Shown: positions 1 to 7,277 of the stretch, piece by piece
How the letters are laid out: each line of letters starts with the position of its first letter
Numbering within the stretch: the first letter of the stretch is position 1
NCBI RefSeq assembly: GCF_005280585.1
Contig: NZ_SZVO01000020.1
Location: 1 to 64,000, forward strand
Source: Dyadobacter frigoris
GTDB lineage: Bacteria > Bacteroidota > Bacteroidia > Cytophagales > Spirosomataceae
Reading direction: 5' to 3'
Length of the DNA stretch: 64,000 bases
Translations under genes and position numbers: made by a program
The notes under the pieces: model-generated
Seen by the model: the letters and a program-made list of their open reading frames with translations, nothing else
The model's database searches: none
Told to the model about the DNA's origin: nothing

Positions 1-1
1 G

Positions 2-265
2 AAACACGTAAGTCCAGGGGAACGCAATCCAATCGAGGGGAAGTTTGGCCAAGCCAAAACAGCTTATGGCCTAAACCGGATAAAGGCAAGATTACAAGCA
101 ACAAGCCAATCCTGGATTGCATCCATCATCCTAGTGTTGAACCTGGTCAAGTTGGCCGGGGAAGCACTATTGTGCCATGTGGTGCTAGTTACTTATTCAG
201 CAAGACAGATGAAGTTTGAGCCGTGGCTGCGGAATCGTCAACCACAGCTCAAGCTCGCAGCGTAA
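2..265 (+). CDS. IS5-type transposase, C-terminal fragment (cut by window edge)
   Basis: The reading frame is open from the first bases and ends at TAA 263-265, giving 87 codons with no start in the window. It contains ERNPIEGKFGQAK followed by YGLNRIKARL and a hydrophobic segment. This is the C-terminal DDE-transposase signature of IS5-group elements common in Bacteroidota, and the first Glu is probably the last catalytic acid. The remaining two thirds of the gene would lie left of the window, so the window cannot show whether the element is intact. No clear terminal inverted repeat was recognised between 266 and 399. Confidence 0.75.
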   Translation, partial: KHVSPGERNPIEGKFGQAKTAYGLNRIKARLQATSQSWIASIILVLNLVKLAGEALLCHVVLVTYSARQMKFEPWLRNRQPQLKLAA

Positions 266-399
266 GACAAAAGAAGACATATTCAGCAGACCCTAAGTAT
301 ATAAATTTATATATAAGTGGCTACAAAAGACAAGGCAATTATTCCTAATCAAAATATTAACTTTAGTAATTTAATTTATTAACTACCCTTTGTAAACCC

Positions 400-1155
400 A
401 TGAACCTAACCCCCACCCTACTCCTCCTCCTGATCACCCTCACCACCCAAGCCCAAAAAGCCCAAAATCTCGCCATCGTCTTCATCGGCAATAGCATCAC
501 CCAGGGCAAAGGAGGCCCAAATGGGTTTCCTCCACCAACGCACAGCGTTAATTTTCTGAAAGAAAAGAAAGGGATAGAAAATGTGGTTTTTGCTAATTTG
601 GGAAGGAGCGGATCTACGACTTTGGATTGGCTGCCGGGTAGTGGGAAGTATTTTGTAAAGGTGATTGAGGCGGCTGATAGTCTGTTTCTTAAAAAAGATC
701 ATCAACTGATTTTTTCCATGAAACTGGGGACAAATGACAGTGCCATACAGGGGCCGAATGGTTCGCCGGTTTCCAGGGAAGATTATAAGAAAAATATGCA
801 GACCATTATTTCGGAACTGCTGAAAAAATATCCGGGCAGCAAGGTGATTGTGCATCATCCAATCTGGTACAGTACCAATACCTACAACGGCTCCAAATAT
901 CTGAAAGAAGGCCTTGACAGGCTGGAAACTTATATTCCGGAGATTGACGGCATGATTTCAGACTATAAATCTTCTGATCCTGGACGTGTTTTCAAGGGTG
1001 ATACCAAGGCTTTTAAGTATTTCAAAAAACACCATCACAAATTATTGAAACCTGAAAAAGGCCAGCAGGGAACATTTTATCTGCATCCGAATGAAGAAGG
1101 CGTGGTTGTTTTGGGTAAGTTTTGGGCGAAGGCTATTGAAAAAAGGATGCTCTGA
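400..1155 (+). CDS. Secreted SGNH/GDSL-family hydrolase
   Basis: A 251-residue protein with a cleavable signal peptide (about residues 1-19, ending TQAQ). It carries SGNH-family blocks: GNSITQG with candidate nucleophile Ser32, NLGRSG with the oxyanion Gly, GTND at 110-113, and LHPNEEG with His229. Such enzymes are esterases or acetylesterases acting on polysaccharide acyl groups; the substrate here is unknown. Oddity: the Asp usually three residues before the catalytic His (DxxH) is Phe226, so the triad may be a Ser-His dyad or the acid may come from elsewhere. The first 140 or so bases are strikingly C-rich and G-poor on the coding strand, unlike the rest of the gene. It stands alone without an obvious operon. 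Confidence 0.85.
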   Translation: MNLTPTLLLLLITLTTQAQKAQNLAIVFIGNSITQGKGGPNGFPPPTHSVNFLKEKKGIENVVFANLGRSGSTTLDWLPGSGKYFVKVIEAADSLFLKKDHQLIFSMKLGTNDSAIQGPNGSPVSREDYKKNMQTIISELLKKYPGSKVIVHHPIWYSTNTYNGSKYLKEGLDRLETYIPEIDGMISDYKSSDPGRVFKGDTKAFKYFKKHHHKLLKPEKGQQGTFYLHPNEEGVVVLGKFWAKAIEKRML

Positions 1156-1239
1156 TTTTAGCGCATTTTCCTTTTTCCAATCTGCCTTTTCGCTTTCAAA
1201 TTATTTCGTAGTTTTTGCGGTGACTTTCAGTTTATCACC

Positions 1240-2181
1240 TCAGAAATCTCCTTCTTTAACAAAAAACTTCACACCATTACTGTCGATTTCTTCCCAGTCT
1301 TCACCACCAAATTCTGCCTCGCAATATTCGTCATAACAAACTTCTGCATCAAAAATTCTCAGCATGACGGTCACGATCATCGGATATAATTCCATGTCGT
1401 CGATCTCAAATGCGAGCTGGATAATATCAACAGAATCGCTGTAACAAGCCATAAAAACCTGAACTTGTCGCCATGATTTTTCTTTTGTTTTGTCAAGGTT
1501 CGTTGTATCGCCGCCTGCATTTTTGATTTCTTCGTATTCACTATCCCAGAATATTTCCCATTCCAGGAGCATTTCGGGGAGGAAAATATGCTTTTCAATT
1601 CCGCCGGCATCGTTGTAAATTTTACTCCAGATAAATTTACTGGTCATGGTACCTATTTCGGCGTAGGATTTCTTTTCAATGAAAGACCTCAATCGGGTTT
1701 TAAGTCCCGCTACGGTATCCATTTGAAAATCGTCACCATCTTCCGTCCCAAATTCCAGCGTATTGTCAATCACAAGCGCTTCGTACGCATCATCTTCAAG
1801 CCCTGAGAATTTCTCAAATGCATCAATAAATTCATCATAAGCCGGTATTCCTTCCGGAGTATTTTCGTTGTCAAACATGTTACGCGCAATTCCCTTAATA
1901 CCTGCCTCGGCCGTGATCGCTTCCACTTCGCTTTTTAACACATTCAAAACATCACCTTCGCTTCCATAAGACAGCGTCTCATATCTTTCTTCGAGATAGT
2001 TTTTAAAGCTCATAAGCGAATAAAAATAAGGATCGTCCGGTGAAACTTCCGCATTTCCCTCATCCCATTCATCCGCCTCCACAGTGTAACCCACTGGAAA
2101 AGAAACCGTTTTCCCGTCCTCACTGATACTGCAAAACAAATTGTCTTCTTCTATCTCGTTTAAATAATAAGTGATTTCCAT
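1240..2181 (-). CDS. Hypothetical acidic protein
   Basis: A 313-residue, strongly acidic soluble protein with no signal peptide or membrane segment. I do not recognise a family. The first 40 or so residues (DGKTVSFPVGYTVEADEWD) vaguely resemble the small beta-rich arm DNA-binding domain of Bacteroidota tyrosine recombinases, but no catalytic recombinase domain follows, so this is only a hint. The rest is Asp/Glu/Tyr-rich and ends NGVKFFVKEGDF. It starts at ATG 2181 and reads away from the Fic gene, which is transcribed in the same direction upstream (67 bp gap). The length and unbroken frame support a real gene; the function is unknown. Confidence 0.7.
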   Translation of the reverse strand: MEITYYLNEIEEDNLFCSISEDGKTVSFPVGYTVEADEWDEGNAEVSPDDPYFYSLMSFKNYLEERYETLSYGSEGDVLNVLKSEVEAITAEAGIKGIARNMFDNENTPEGIPAYDEFIDAFEKFSGLEDDAYEALVIDNTLEFGTEDGDDFQMDTVAGLKTRLRSFIEKKSYAEIGTMTSKFIWSKIYNDAGGIEKHIFLPEMLLEWEIFWDSEYEEIKNAGGDTTNLDKTKEKSWRQVQVFMACYSDSVDIIQLAFEIDDMELYPMIVTVMLRIFDAEVCYDEYCEAEFGGEDWEEIDSNGVKFFVKEGDF

Positions 2182-2247
2182 ATCGTTTTATACTAATATC
2201 TTATAAGTAAATCCTGATCTCGTTTTAGACATTTTTTATTCAATAAC

Positions 2248-3351
2248 TCACCAAACCAGCAAATATCCGCTGCTTCTGCCTCCGCCGCCATCTTTTGCTA
2301 ATAATCCTTTTGCGATTAAATCTGATATATCCCGACCGGCCGTATCCTGCGAACATTTTGCTATTTTGGCCCATTTGGATGAAGTTAATTTCCCGAAAAA
2401 ATCTTCCTGCATCTTTTTTATCATGAGTCGTTGACGTTCGTTAAGTGACGTTCCGGCATATTTGTCCCAAAATGCAACTCTTTGCAAAACCACATTCAGC
2501 GTCTCTTCGGTTACGTGCAAAGCATCCCTCATGCAGGATAAAAACCATTGTAGCCAGGGCGTTATATCCAGATTGCCTTTTTGTGTTTTTTCCAGTATCG
2601 TATAATATTCATTTCTCCGCTTTCTAATTTGCGACGACATGCTGTAATACCGCTCACCGCTGCCTTCAGTACGCGCAAGCTGCATATCCGCTATGGCTCT
2701 CGCGATCCGGCCGTTTCCATCATCAAAAGGATGGATCGTAACAAACCACAAATGAGCGATTCCGGATTTTATAACCGGATCTATGTTAACAGAACTGTTA
2801 AACCATGACAAAAATTGCTCCATTTCGTCTTCTATGCGCGTGGCATCCGGTGCTTCAAAATGTACCGTTTCTCTTCCCAACGGACCGGAAACTACCTGCA
2901 TCGGACCTTTCTCATTATCCCGCCATTTCCCGGTTAATATCTGATACATACCGCTTCGGCCGGAAGGAAATAAGGAAGATTGCCAGCCCAGTAACCGATC
3001 TTTTGTTAATTCATTTTTATAATTTTGAGTAGCATCCAGCGTCATTTCCACGACGCCATCCACATTCCGGTCGGAAGGAACGAGGCCAGCGATTTCTATA
3101 CCCAACCGTCTTGCGATTGAGGAACGAACTTCTTCACGGCCAAGAACTTCGCCTTCTATTTCGGAAGATTTCATCACATCTTCGGTAAGCGTTTTAAGTA
3201 TGGTTTCGGATTTTGACGAAAAACCAAAAGCTTCCATTCGCCCGGCGATTTTCCCCTGGATATACCGCACCTCTCCCAAAACTGTCGAAAGCTCAGCTTC
3301 GTCCCAACTAAATTGGGGCCAGTTTTTTCTTTGATGGATGTATAAGCTCAT
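2248..3351 (-). CDS. Fic-family protein with DUF4172 and C-terminal winged helix
   Basis: A 367-residue protein from the preferred ATG at 3351; an upstream ATG at 3375 would add eight residues lacking homology. Order: DUF4172 N-terminal region (about 1-80, beginning YIHQRKNWPQFSW), Fic core with HPFDDGNGRIAR (His207), and a winged-helix-like end (about 305-367, LTSSKWAKIAKCSQDTAGRD). The active-site motif is intact, so AMP or another nucleotide moiety transfer is expected. The autoinhibitory motif (S/T)xxxE(G/N) is present as SSEIEG at 62-67, placing it among N-terminally inhibited (class II) Fic proteins. The DNA-binding tail and the palindromes directly upstream suggest autoregulation. Target unknown. 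Confidence 0.9.
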   Translation of the reverse strand: MSLYIHQRKNWPQFSWDEAELSTVLGEVRYIQGKIAGRMEAFGFSSKSETILKTLTEDVMKSSEIEGEVLGREEVRSSIARRLGIEIAGLVPSDRNVDGVVEMTLDATQNYKNELTKDRLLGWQSSLFPSGRSGMYQILTGKWRDNEKGPMQVVSGPLGRETVHFEAPDATRIEDEMEQFLSWFNSSVNIDPVIKSGIAHLWFVTIHPFDDGNGRIARAIADMQLARTEGSGERYYSMSSQIRKRRNEYYTILEKTQKGNLDITPWLQWFLSCMRDALHVTEETLNVVLQRVAFWDKYAGTSLNERQRLMIKKMQEDFFGKLTSSKWAKIAKCSQDTAGRDISDLIAKGLLAKDGGGGRSSGYLLVW

Positions 3352-3377
3352 GACTTGTATGCGGTGATTACACAAAC

Positions 3378-3417
3378 AATCTCCGCAAATTTGCGGAGAT
3401 TAGCAAGTTTATTCTCC
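3378..3417. promoter_or_regulatory. Palindromic operator candidate upstream of fic (copy 1)
   Basis: AATCTCCGCA and TGCGGAGATT form a near-perfect 24-bp palindrome at 3378-3401. It is followed by a spaced half-site, TTATTCTCCGCA, ending near 3420. It lies 26 bp upstream of the preferred Fic start codon, where a repressor would block transcription. The same arrangement recurs at 3550-3593. Confidence 0.6.
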
Positions 3418-3549
3418 GCATTGTTAATATTTTACAATTTTAACCTTTTGCTTGCAAAGCAATTCAGTACTTACAAAATGCTCATAAACAGTAAGTTATA
3501 CAAAAAAAACACCCAAGTCAGATTTAATTATAAAAACTGAAACAATTTT

Positions 3550-3593
3550 AATCTCCGCAAAAATGCGGAGATTAACTTACTTATTCTCCGCAT
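3550..3593. promoter_or_regulatory. Palindromic operator candidate (copy 2), overlaps end of DUF983 gene
   Basis: The second copy of the element: a palindrome at 3550-3573 with identical TCTCCGCA/TGCGGAGA arms, then TTATTCTCCGCAT. The half-site portion covers the last codons and stop (3577-3579) of the DUF983 gene. The two copies are 172 bp apart and bracket a non-coding stretch. This is consistent with a repressor contacting two sites, possibly through a loop. Confidence 0.55.
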
Positions 3594-3948
3594 TCTCTTC
3601 ATAATCAACAAAAATATTAATCCAGATCGCTCTTCCCAGACGAATGATTATAGGTTGTAAGGAGAACAGAATAATAGTGATCGCAACAAAAAACCATTCG
3701 AGCTGCATTTTTACAAAAACAAGTAAAAGAACCGACAAGAGTGTCATCAGGAAAATGACTATTGGAAAACTTGTCCATAAGGCACCGATGTAAAAACCGG
3801 GTTCAATCTTGAAATCCTGTCCGCAAACGGGGCAATTATCCGGCATTTTCAAGCCGTCTTTCAGGCTGTACGGATTCCGCTTGATGAACAGGTTTCCCTG
3901 ATGGCAACGCGGACATTTCATCCTGATGACGTTTACTATTTTGGACAT
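3577..3948 (-). CDS. DUF983 family membrane protein
   Basis: A 123-residue protein with an N-terminal zinc-ribbon-like pair of CxxC motifs (CPRC at residues 12-15 and CPVC near 39-42). Two hydrophobic helices follow (about 55-78 and 88-105) and then an acidic tail. This is the typical DUF983 layout; members are small inner-membrane proteins of unknown role, often near heme or cytochrome oxidase genes in other bacteria. Here it is separate from the cbb3 locus. It lies downstream of the Crp-like gene in the same orientation, with a strong hairpin between them. Confidence 0.85.
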   Translation of the reverse strand: MSKIVNVIRMKCPRCHQGNLFIKRNPYSLKDGLKMPDNCPVCGQDFKIEPGFYIGALWTSFPIVIFLMTLLSVLLLVFVKMQLEWFFVAITIILFSLQPIIIRLGRAIWINIFVDYEENAENK

Positions 3949-4006
3949 TTTATTTTTTTAAATTGATCATGGGTGTTCTTAAATTTTTGGTTTGTTACCC
4001 GGTTTG

Positions 4007-4041
4007 ACCCGTCCGACGGCGGAAAAAGCCGTCGGACGGGT
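4007..4041. repeat. 14-bp stem hairpin, CCCGTCCGACGG repeat
   Basis: ACCCGTCCGACGGC at 4007-4020 pairs perfectly with 4028-4041 across a 7-nt loop. No U-tract follows on either strand, so a standard terminator is unlikely, although it lies between two co-oriented genes. A shortened relative, ACCCGTCGGACGGGT, occurs at 5835-5849, which suggests a small dispersed palindromic repeat. Confidence 0.6.
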
Positions 4042-4083
4042 GGCTCGTTAGAAAATTCTTTGCTTAATCAAAATATATATGAC

Positions 4084-4677
4084 CTATTTTCCGGCCATTT
4101 GAGCGCGGATTCTGCTTAATGATGGGCCTTTTATTCCGAGATAAGAAGCTACGTGTCCCAAAGAAACGCGGTTGGCAACTTCCGGGAATTCGGTTAATAA
4201 GGAAACGTAACGATCTTCGGCTGATTGGCTTAACAATCCTTCGGCTTTGGTCTGACTGTAAACATAATATTGTTCCGCCAAAAGTCTCCCAAAACGCTCC
4301 CAGGCGTGTGATTGCGGGTATAACGACAATAAATTTTCATGACTGATTACCATCAGCTCCGAATCTTCAAGTGCTTCGATGCTATATGGACAAGCCGTTT
4401 GGGTAAGGAAACTTTTAAGGGAAACCAGAAATGTATTTTCGGGGACGAAATAAATATTATGCTCCGTTTCTGTTTTTAAATCCGTGTAATAAACCCGGAA
4501 CAATCCCTTTACGATGAATCCGATTTGTCGGCACACTGAATTCCGGAAATTGAAATATTCGTTTTTCTCAATTGTGCGGTGTGTCCACATATGATCGGCC
4601 AACCGCATATCTTCTTTTCCAAGCTGCGCAAACTGGCTAAGGCTATTGTGTAGGATTTCCTTGTGGCCTAAAAGCAT
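4084..4677 (-). CDS. Crp/Fnr-family transcriptional regulator
   Basis: A 197-residue protein with a cyclic-nucleotide-binding-like beta-roll (about 25-115, IGFIVKGLFRVYYTD) and a C-terminal helix-turn-helix (SLGHVASYLGIKGPSLSRIR). This is the short Bacteroidota Crp-like type. It has no cysteine cluster for an Fe-S cofactor, and its cNMP pocket is not obviously conserved, so the effector is unknown. It is divergent from the alpha/beta hydrolase at 4918 with a 240-bp shared upstream region, so it may control that gene. Start at ATG 4677. Confidence 0.88.
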   Translation of the reverse strand: MLLGHKEILHNSLSQFAQLGKEDMRLADHMWTHRTIEKNEYFNFRNSVCRQIGFIVKGLFRVYYTDLKTETEHNIYFVPENTFLVSLKSFLTQTACPYSIEALEDSELMVISHENLLSLYPQSHAWERFGRLLAEQYYVYSQTKAEGLLSQSAEDRYVSLLTEFPEVANRVSLGHVASYLGIKGPSLSRIRAQMAGK

Positions 4678-4917
4678 TGTAAAATTTCGATTTTAAGAAA
4701 TAAATCTGTGGATTTTCAAATTGGAAACGACTGGTTTTCCCAGTGTTTCATAGAACTAAGATACCACTTATTTCCCGCACTCGTTTCCACAAAAATTATA
4801 TTTTATACCATTCCATCACTTTTTAACATAGGTGAAAATTATTGCTGAAGCCCACTTCTACCTTTGACCTATCAAAACACAAACAAATAATTTATCAAAA
4901 CATAATCCTTAAATTCA

Positions 4918-5733
4918 ATGAAAACGATCATCACATCTTTGGCAATTTTGCTTACTATGGCAATCACTTCCTGTAATTCAGAATCAAGTCCTGCACCGGA
5001 AAAGAAAACAGAAACCGTTATTTTAGTCCATGGAGCGTGGCAGGGCGCTTATGCCTGGACAACTGTTAAAAGCAATTTAGAGAAAAAGGGTTTTACCGTC
5101 GTTGCGGTGGAATTGCCCGCTCACGGAGATGACACTACGCCTGTTGCCGGTTTAACACTCGATAGTTACAGTGCAAAAGTAATTTCGGCTATCGAAGCCC
5201 AATCCTCCAAGGTTATTCTGGTCGGGCACAGTATGGGTGGCATGGTGATTTCTGCTGTTGCGGAAAAGATTCCCGCCAAAATAGCCAAACTTGTCTATTT
5301 GGCCGCTTTTCTTCCTCAAAACCAGCAATCATTATTCGAAATCTCCGGTAATGATAAACAAACTCACTTACCGAATGCATTGGAAGTAAGTGTCGACCAG
5401 TCAACAATTGCTGTGAAAGCGGATAGTTTGATCAACATTTTCTGTCAGGATGGAAGCGCTGAGATTAAAAAGCTTTTACTGTCAAAAAACAGAACAGAAC
5501 CACTTTTGCCATTGACGAATAAAGTAACGCTGACTGACGCAAACTTTGGAAGTGTTGCGAAGTTTTACATTCGTACGATCAATGACCATGCGATTGGTAT
5601 CAACTTGCAGGATCAGATGATTAAAACGACTACGGTTAAAAAAATTTACAGTTTGACCAGCGGACACACGGCGCACCTTTCTCAGCCCAATGAAGTTTCA
5701 GCTATTATTGAAGAGATTGCTGCTATTAAGTAA
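4918..5733 (+). CDS. Lipoprotein alpha/beta hydrolase (EstC/hydroxynitrile-lyase-like)
   Basis: A 271-residue protein with a lipoprotein signal (ITSC, lipidated Cys19), then an alpha/beta hydrolase fold. Visible motifs are the oxyanion segment VHGAWQGAYAW (about 37-47), the nucleophile elbow GHSMGG with Ser105, and the late His in SGHTAHLSQP (probably His250). The family includes esterases of the EstC and plant methylesterase type acting on small esters. The position opposite the Crp-like regulator suggests inducible expression. A terminator follows immediately. The natural substrate cannot be inferred. Confidence 0.88.
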   Translation: MKTIITSLAILLTMAITSCNSESSPAPEKKTETVILVHGAWQGAYAWTTVKSNLEKKGFTVVAVELPAHGDDTTPVAGLTLDSYSAKVISAIEAQSSKVILVGHSMGGMVISAVAEKIPAKIAKLVYLAAFLPQNQQSLFEISGNDKQTHLPNALEVSVDQSTIAVKADSLINIFCQDGSAEIKKLLLSKNRTEPLLPLTNKVTLTDANFGSVAKFYIRTINDHAIGINLQDQMIKTTTVKKIYSLTSGHTAHLSQPNEVSAIIEEIAAIK

Positions 5734-5755
5734 TCTTAGTATTTTTGGAAGTAAG

Positions 5756-5792
5756 AATCCTCTCAGAACTTTGGTTTTGGGAGGATTTTTCT
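5756..5792 (+). terminator. Rho-independent terminator of the alpha/beta hydrolase
   Basis: AATCCTC at 5756-5762 pairs with GAGGATT at 5781-5787 and is followed by a T-run. It sits 23 bp after the stop at 5733. Confidence 0.7.
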
Positions 5793-5901
5793 TGTTTGAT
5801 TTTTTGTTTTTTTGCTCTAATGAATCTTTGCTTACCCGTCGGACGGGTAAAAAAACCTATTAAAATCTACCAAAACCCTTTGCACAAAAATCTCAAAACA
5901 A

Positions 5902-6399
5902 CTATTTCCGAACAACCGGCTTTAATCCGCGCATTGCTTTTGTACCAATGGCAGGCATTTTTGCTGGTAACTTCAACAGTGTCGCTTCCGGTTTTGGATA
6001 TTCTACATAACCTGATAAATATCTTTCAATAATAAAATCCACTTCGCGTTCAAAGCCAATAGCTGGCTGATTGGCGTAGGCAGTCATATCATATAATTTG
6101 CGGTGCCAAATTGCTGAATCCAGGTTTCCGTCCAGGAAATAAACATTTTCAAACCCTTTATCAAATTTAAAATGAATACCTTTTTCAGCATTAGCGATCA
6201 GACTTTCGGGGTTTCCGGTTAAAGTAATCGGCATGTAAGTTTTCTTTTCGTAAACAAATCCGCCGTGACTTGTTTTGATATATTCCCGCATCGTTCTTGG
6301 CGCATCACCAACATACAGCACATCCACCAGTAGAATTTGTTTTGCTGCATGAAACTGATCAGCGGTAGTAATTAAAGGAAGCTGCGAAATCTTAATCAT
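5902..6399 (-). CDS. Hypothetical protein
   Basis: A 165-residue soluble protein from the ATG at 6399 (MIKISQLPLIT). An ATG at 6456 would prepend 19 residues that look non-conserved. It contains a DVLYVGDAPRTMREYIKTSH segment and a basic C-terminus rich in Pro and Lys. No family is recognised. It is convergent with the hydrolase transcript. The region 5733-5901 between them holds only the terminator and a small CCCGTC palindrome. Confidence 0.65.
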   Translation of the reverse strand: MIKISQLPLITTADQFHAAKQILLVDVLYVGDAPRTMREYIKTSHGGFVYEKKTYMPITLTGNPESLIANAEKGIHFKFDKGFENVYFLDGNLDSAIWHRKLYDMTAYANQPAIGFEREVDFIIERYLSGYVEYPKPEATLLKLPAKMPAIGTKAMRGLKPVVRK

Positions 6400-6529
6400 T
6401 TTAAAAATTGTAAAAATGGATACCGTTTGTGAAAACAGCTCAGGAAATAATAACATTCAAAAGTAAACAATCCGCTCCTTTCATTGTTAATAATATCACA
6501 AAATCAATCTTAATGAAAAAATATTACTG

Positions 6530-6560
6530 TTTGAAATAACGGTTTACCGTGGTATCTTTA
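6530..6560 (+). promoter_or_regulatory. Bacteroidota-type promoter with internal palindrome
   Basis: A TTTG box at 6530-6533, a 19-bp spacer and TATCTTTA at 6553-6560 match the TTTG / TAnnTTTG consensus with one mismatch. The spacer contains the palindrome ACGGT-TT-ACCGT (6539-6550), a plausible repressor site lying between the two promoter boxes. Confidence 0.45.
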
Positions 6561-6566
6561 CCTAAG

Positions 6567-6727
6567 GAAAAATTCGCTTAAATACTAAAAAACGCAAATT
6601 TTGCCGTTGAAAATATTAACGGCTGGCATTCTTTTCAAGTCCGATTCTTAAAGGTTTTATGTAAAACCTCGCTCTATTAACACCAAAAAGGGAATCTGGA
6701 ATAAAATCCTGATTCCCTTAATTTTTA
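6567..6727 (+). ncRNA. Candidate structured small RNA (or attenuated leader)
   Basis: Downstream of the promoter are three hairpins: GCCGTT/AACGGC (6603-6623), AGGTTTTA-TG-TAAAACCT (6652-6669, perfect), and AAGGGAATC/GATTCCCTT (6688-6719) followed by AATTTTT. The predicted transcript is about 160 nt with no convincing ORF. It could be a free-standing sRNA, or a leader that is attenuated before the gene at 6854. No known RNA family was recognised. Confidence 0.35.
6688..6727 (+). terminator. Intrinsic terminator candidate
   Basis: A 9-bp perfect stem (6688-6696 with 6711-6719) with a 14-nt loop, followed on the plus strand by AATTTTT. No coding gene ends upstream on this strand, which implies a non-coding transcript. 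Confidence 0.55.
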
Positions 6728-6853
6728 GCAGTTGAGTACTTAGCCGTTTGATAATTTATTAAAAAAACACGAAGCAACTTTGTCGGCATGATAATTATGT
6801 CTGGTAACTAATACAATCAAAATAAATAATCACCTCTCAACAAATCCCGAATC

Positions 6854-7228
6854 ATGATTAAGGCACTAAGAAACATTGCCATACTGGGCGAAGGCATCAC
6901 CAATTTCAATGAGAAATATGCCGAACTTGAAAAAGAAAGCCCTACCGAAGCGATCATCATTGATCCTGACGGAATTGTCAATGCGTACAGTTATGAGGGT
7001 TTTGCATTTTTGAACGAAAACTGGTACCGAAAATACAGTCCAAACTGGCAAACGGATTCATCAGCTATCGACAAACTTTTGACAAGTCTGGTAAGATCCT
7101 CTTCCAGCCATTCCACTTCTGTTAATCTTACAAAAATCAAGGATTATTTATCCAGCCCGCCAGAATCCATTGAAGAAACGATAAAAGCCTGGAAAACTTT
7201 TTACGATCCCCATTTCAAAGATATTTAG
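6854..7228 (+). CDS. Hypothetical protein
   Basis: A 124-residue soluble protein (MIKALRNIAILGEGITNF...). It has no signal peptide, transmembrane segment or recognised motif. The Ser-rich centre (SLVRSSSSHSTS) precedes a predicted helical C-terminus. It is convergent with the efflux pump gene at 7278-8816. Support comes from its size, its frame and the non-coding AT-rich region upstream; the function is unknown. Confidence 0.6.
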   Translation: MIKALRNIAILGEGITNFNEKYAELEKESPTEAIIIDPDGIVNAYSYEGFAFLNENWYRKYSPNWQTDSSAIDKLLTSLVRSSSSHSTSVNLTKIKDYLSSPPESIEETIKAWKTFYDPHFKDI

Positions 7229-7277
7229 ACTCACAATTTGTTTTGAATATTCACCTGGTCAATTCAGGTAGTCATTT

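Larger units (their letters stand above)
6400..6853. other. Intergenic region with a promoter and structured transcript candidate
   Basis: This 450-bp stretch has no credible protein gene. It contains a good Bacteroidota-type promoter (6530-6560), three consecutive hairpins and a terminator-like hairpin ending near 6727, followed by about 130 bp of AT-rich sequence before the next gene. Confidence 0.6.

Noticed and set aside
4007..4041. Strong hairpin considered as a terminator
   Set aside because: No U-run follows on either strand and a related palindrome occurs at 5835-5849, so a repeat is the better description.
5745..6032. A 95-codon plus-strand ORF
   Set aside because: It runs through the terminator and antisense to the gene at 5902-6399; composition is non-coding.
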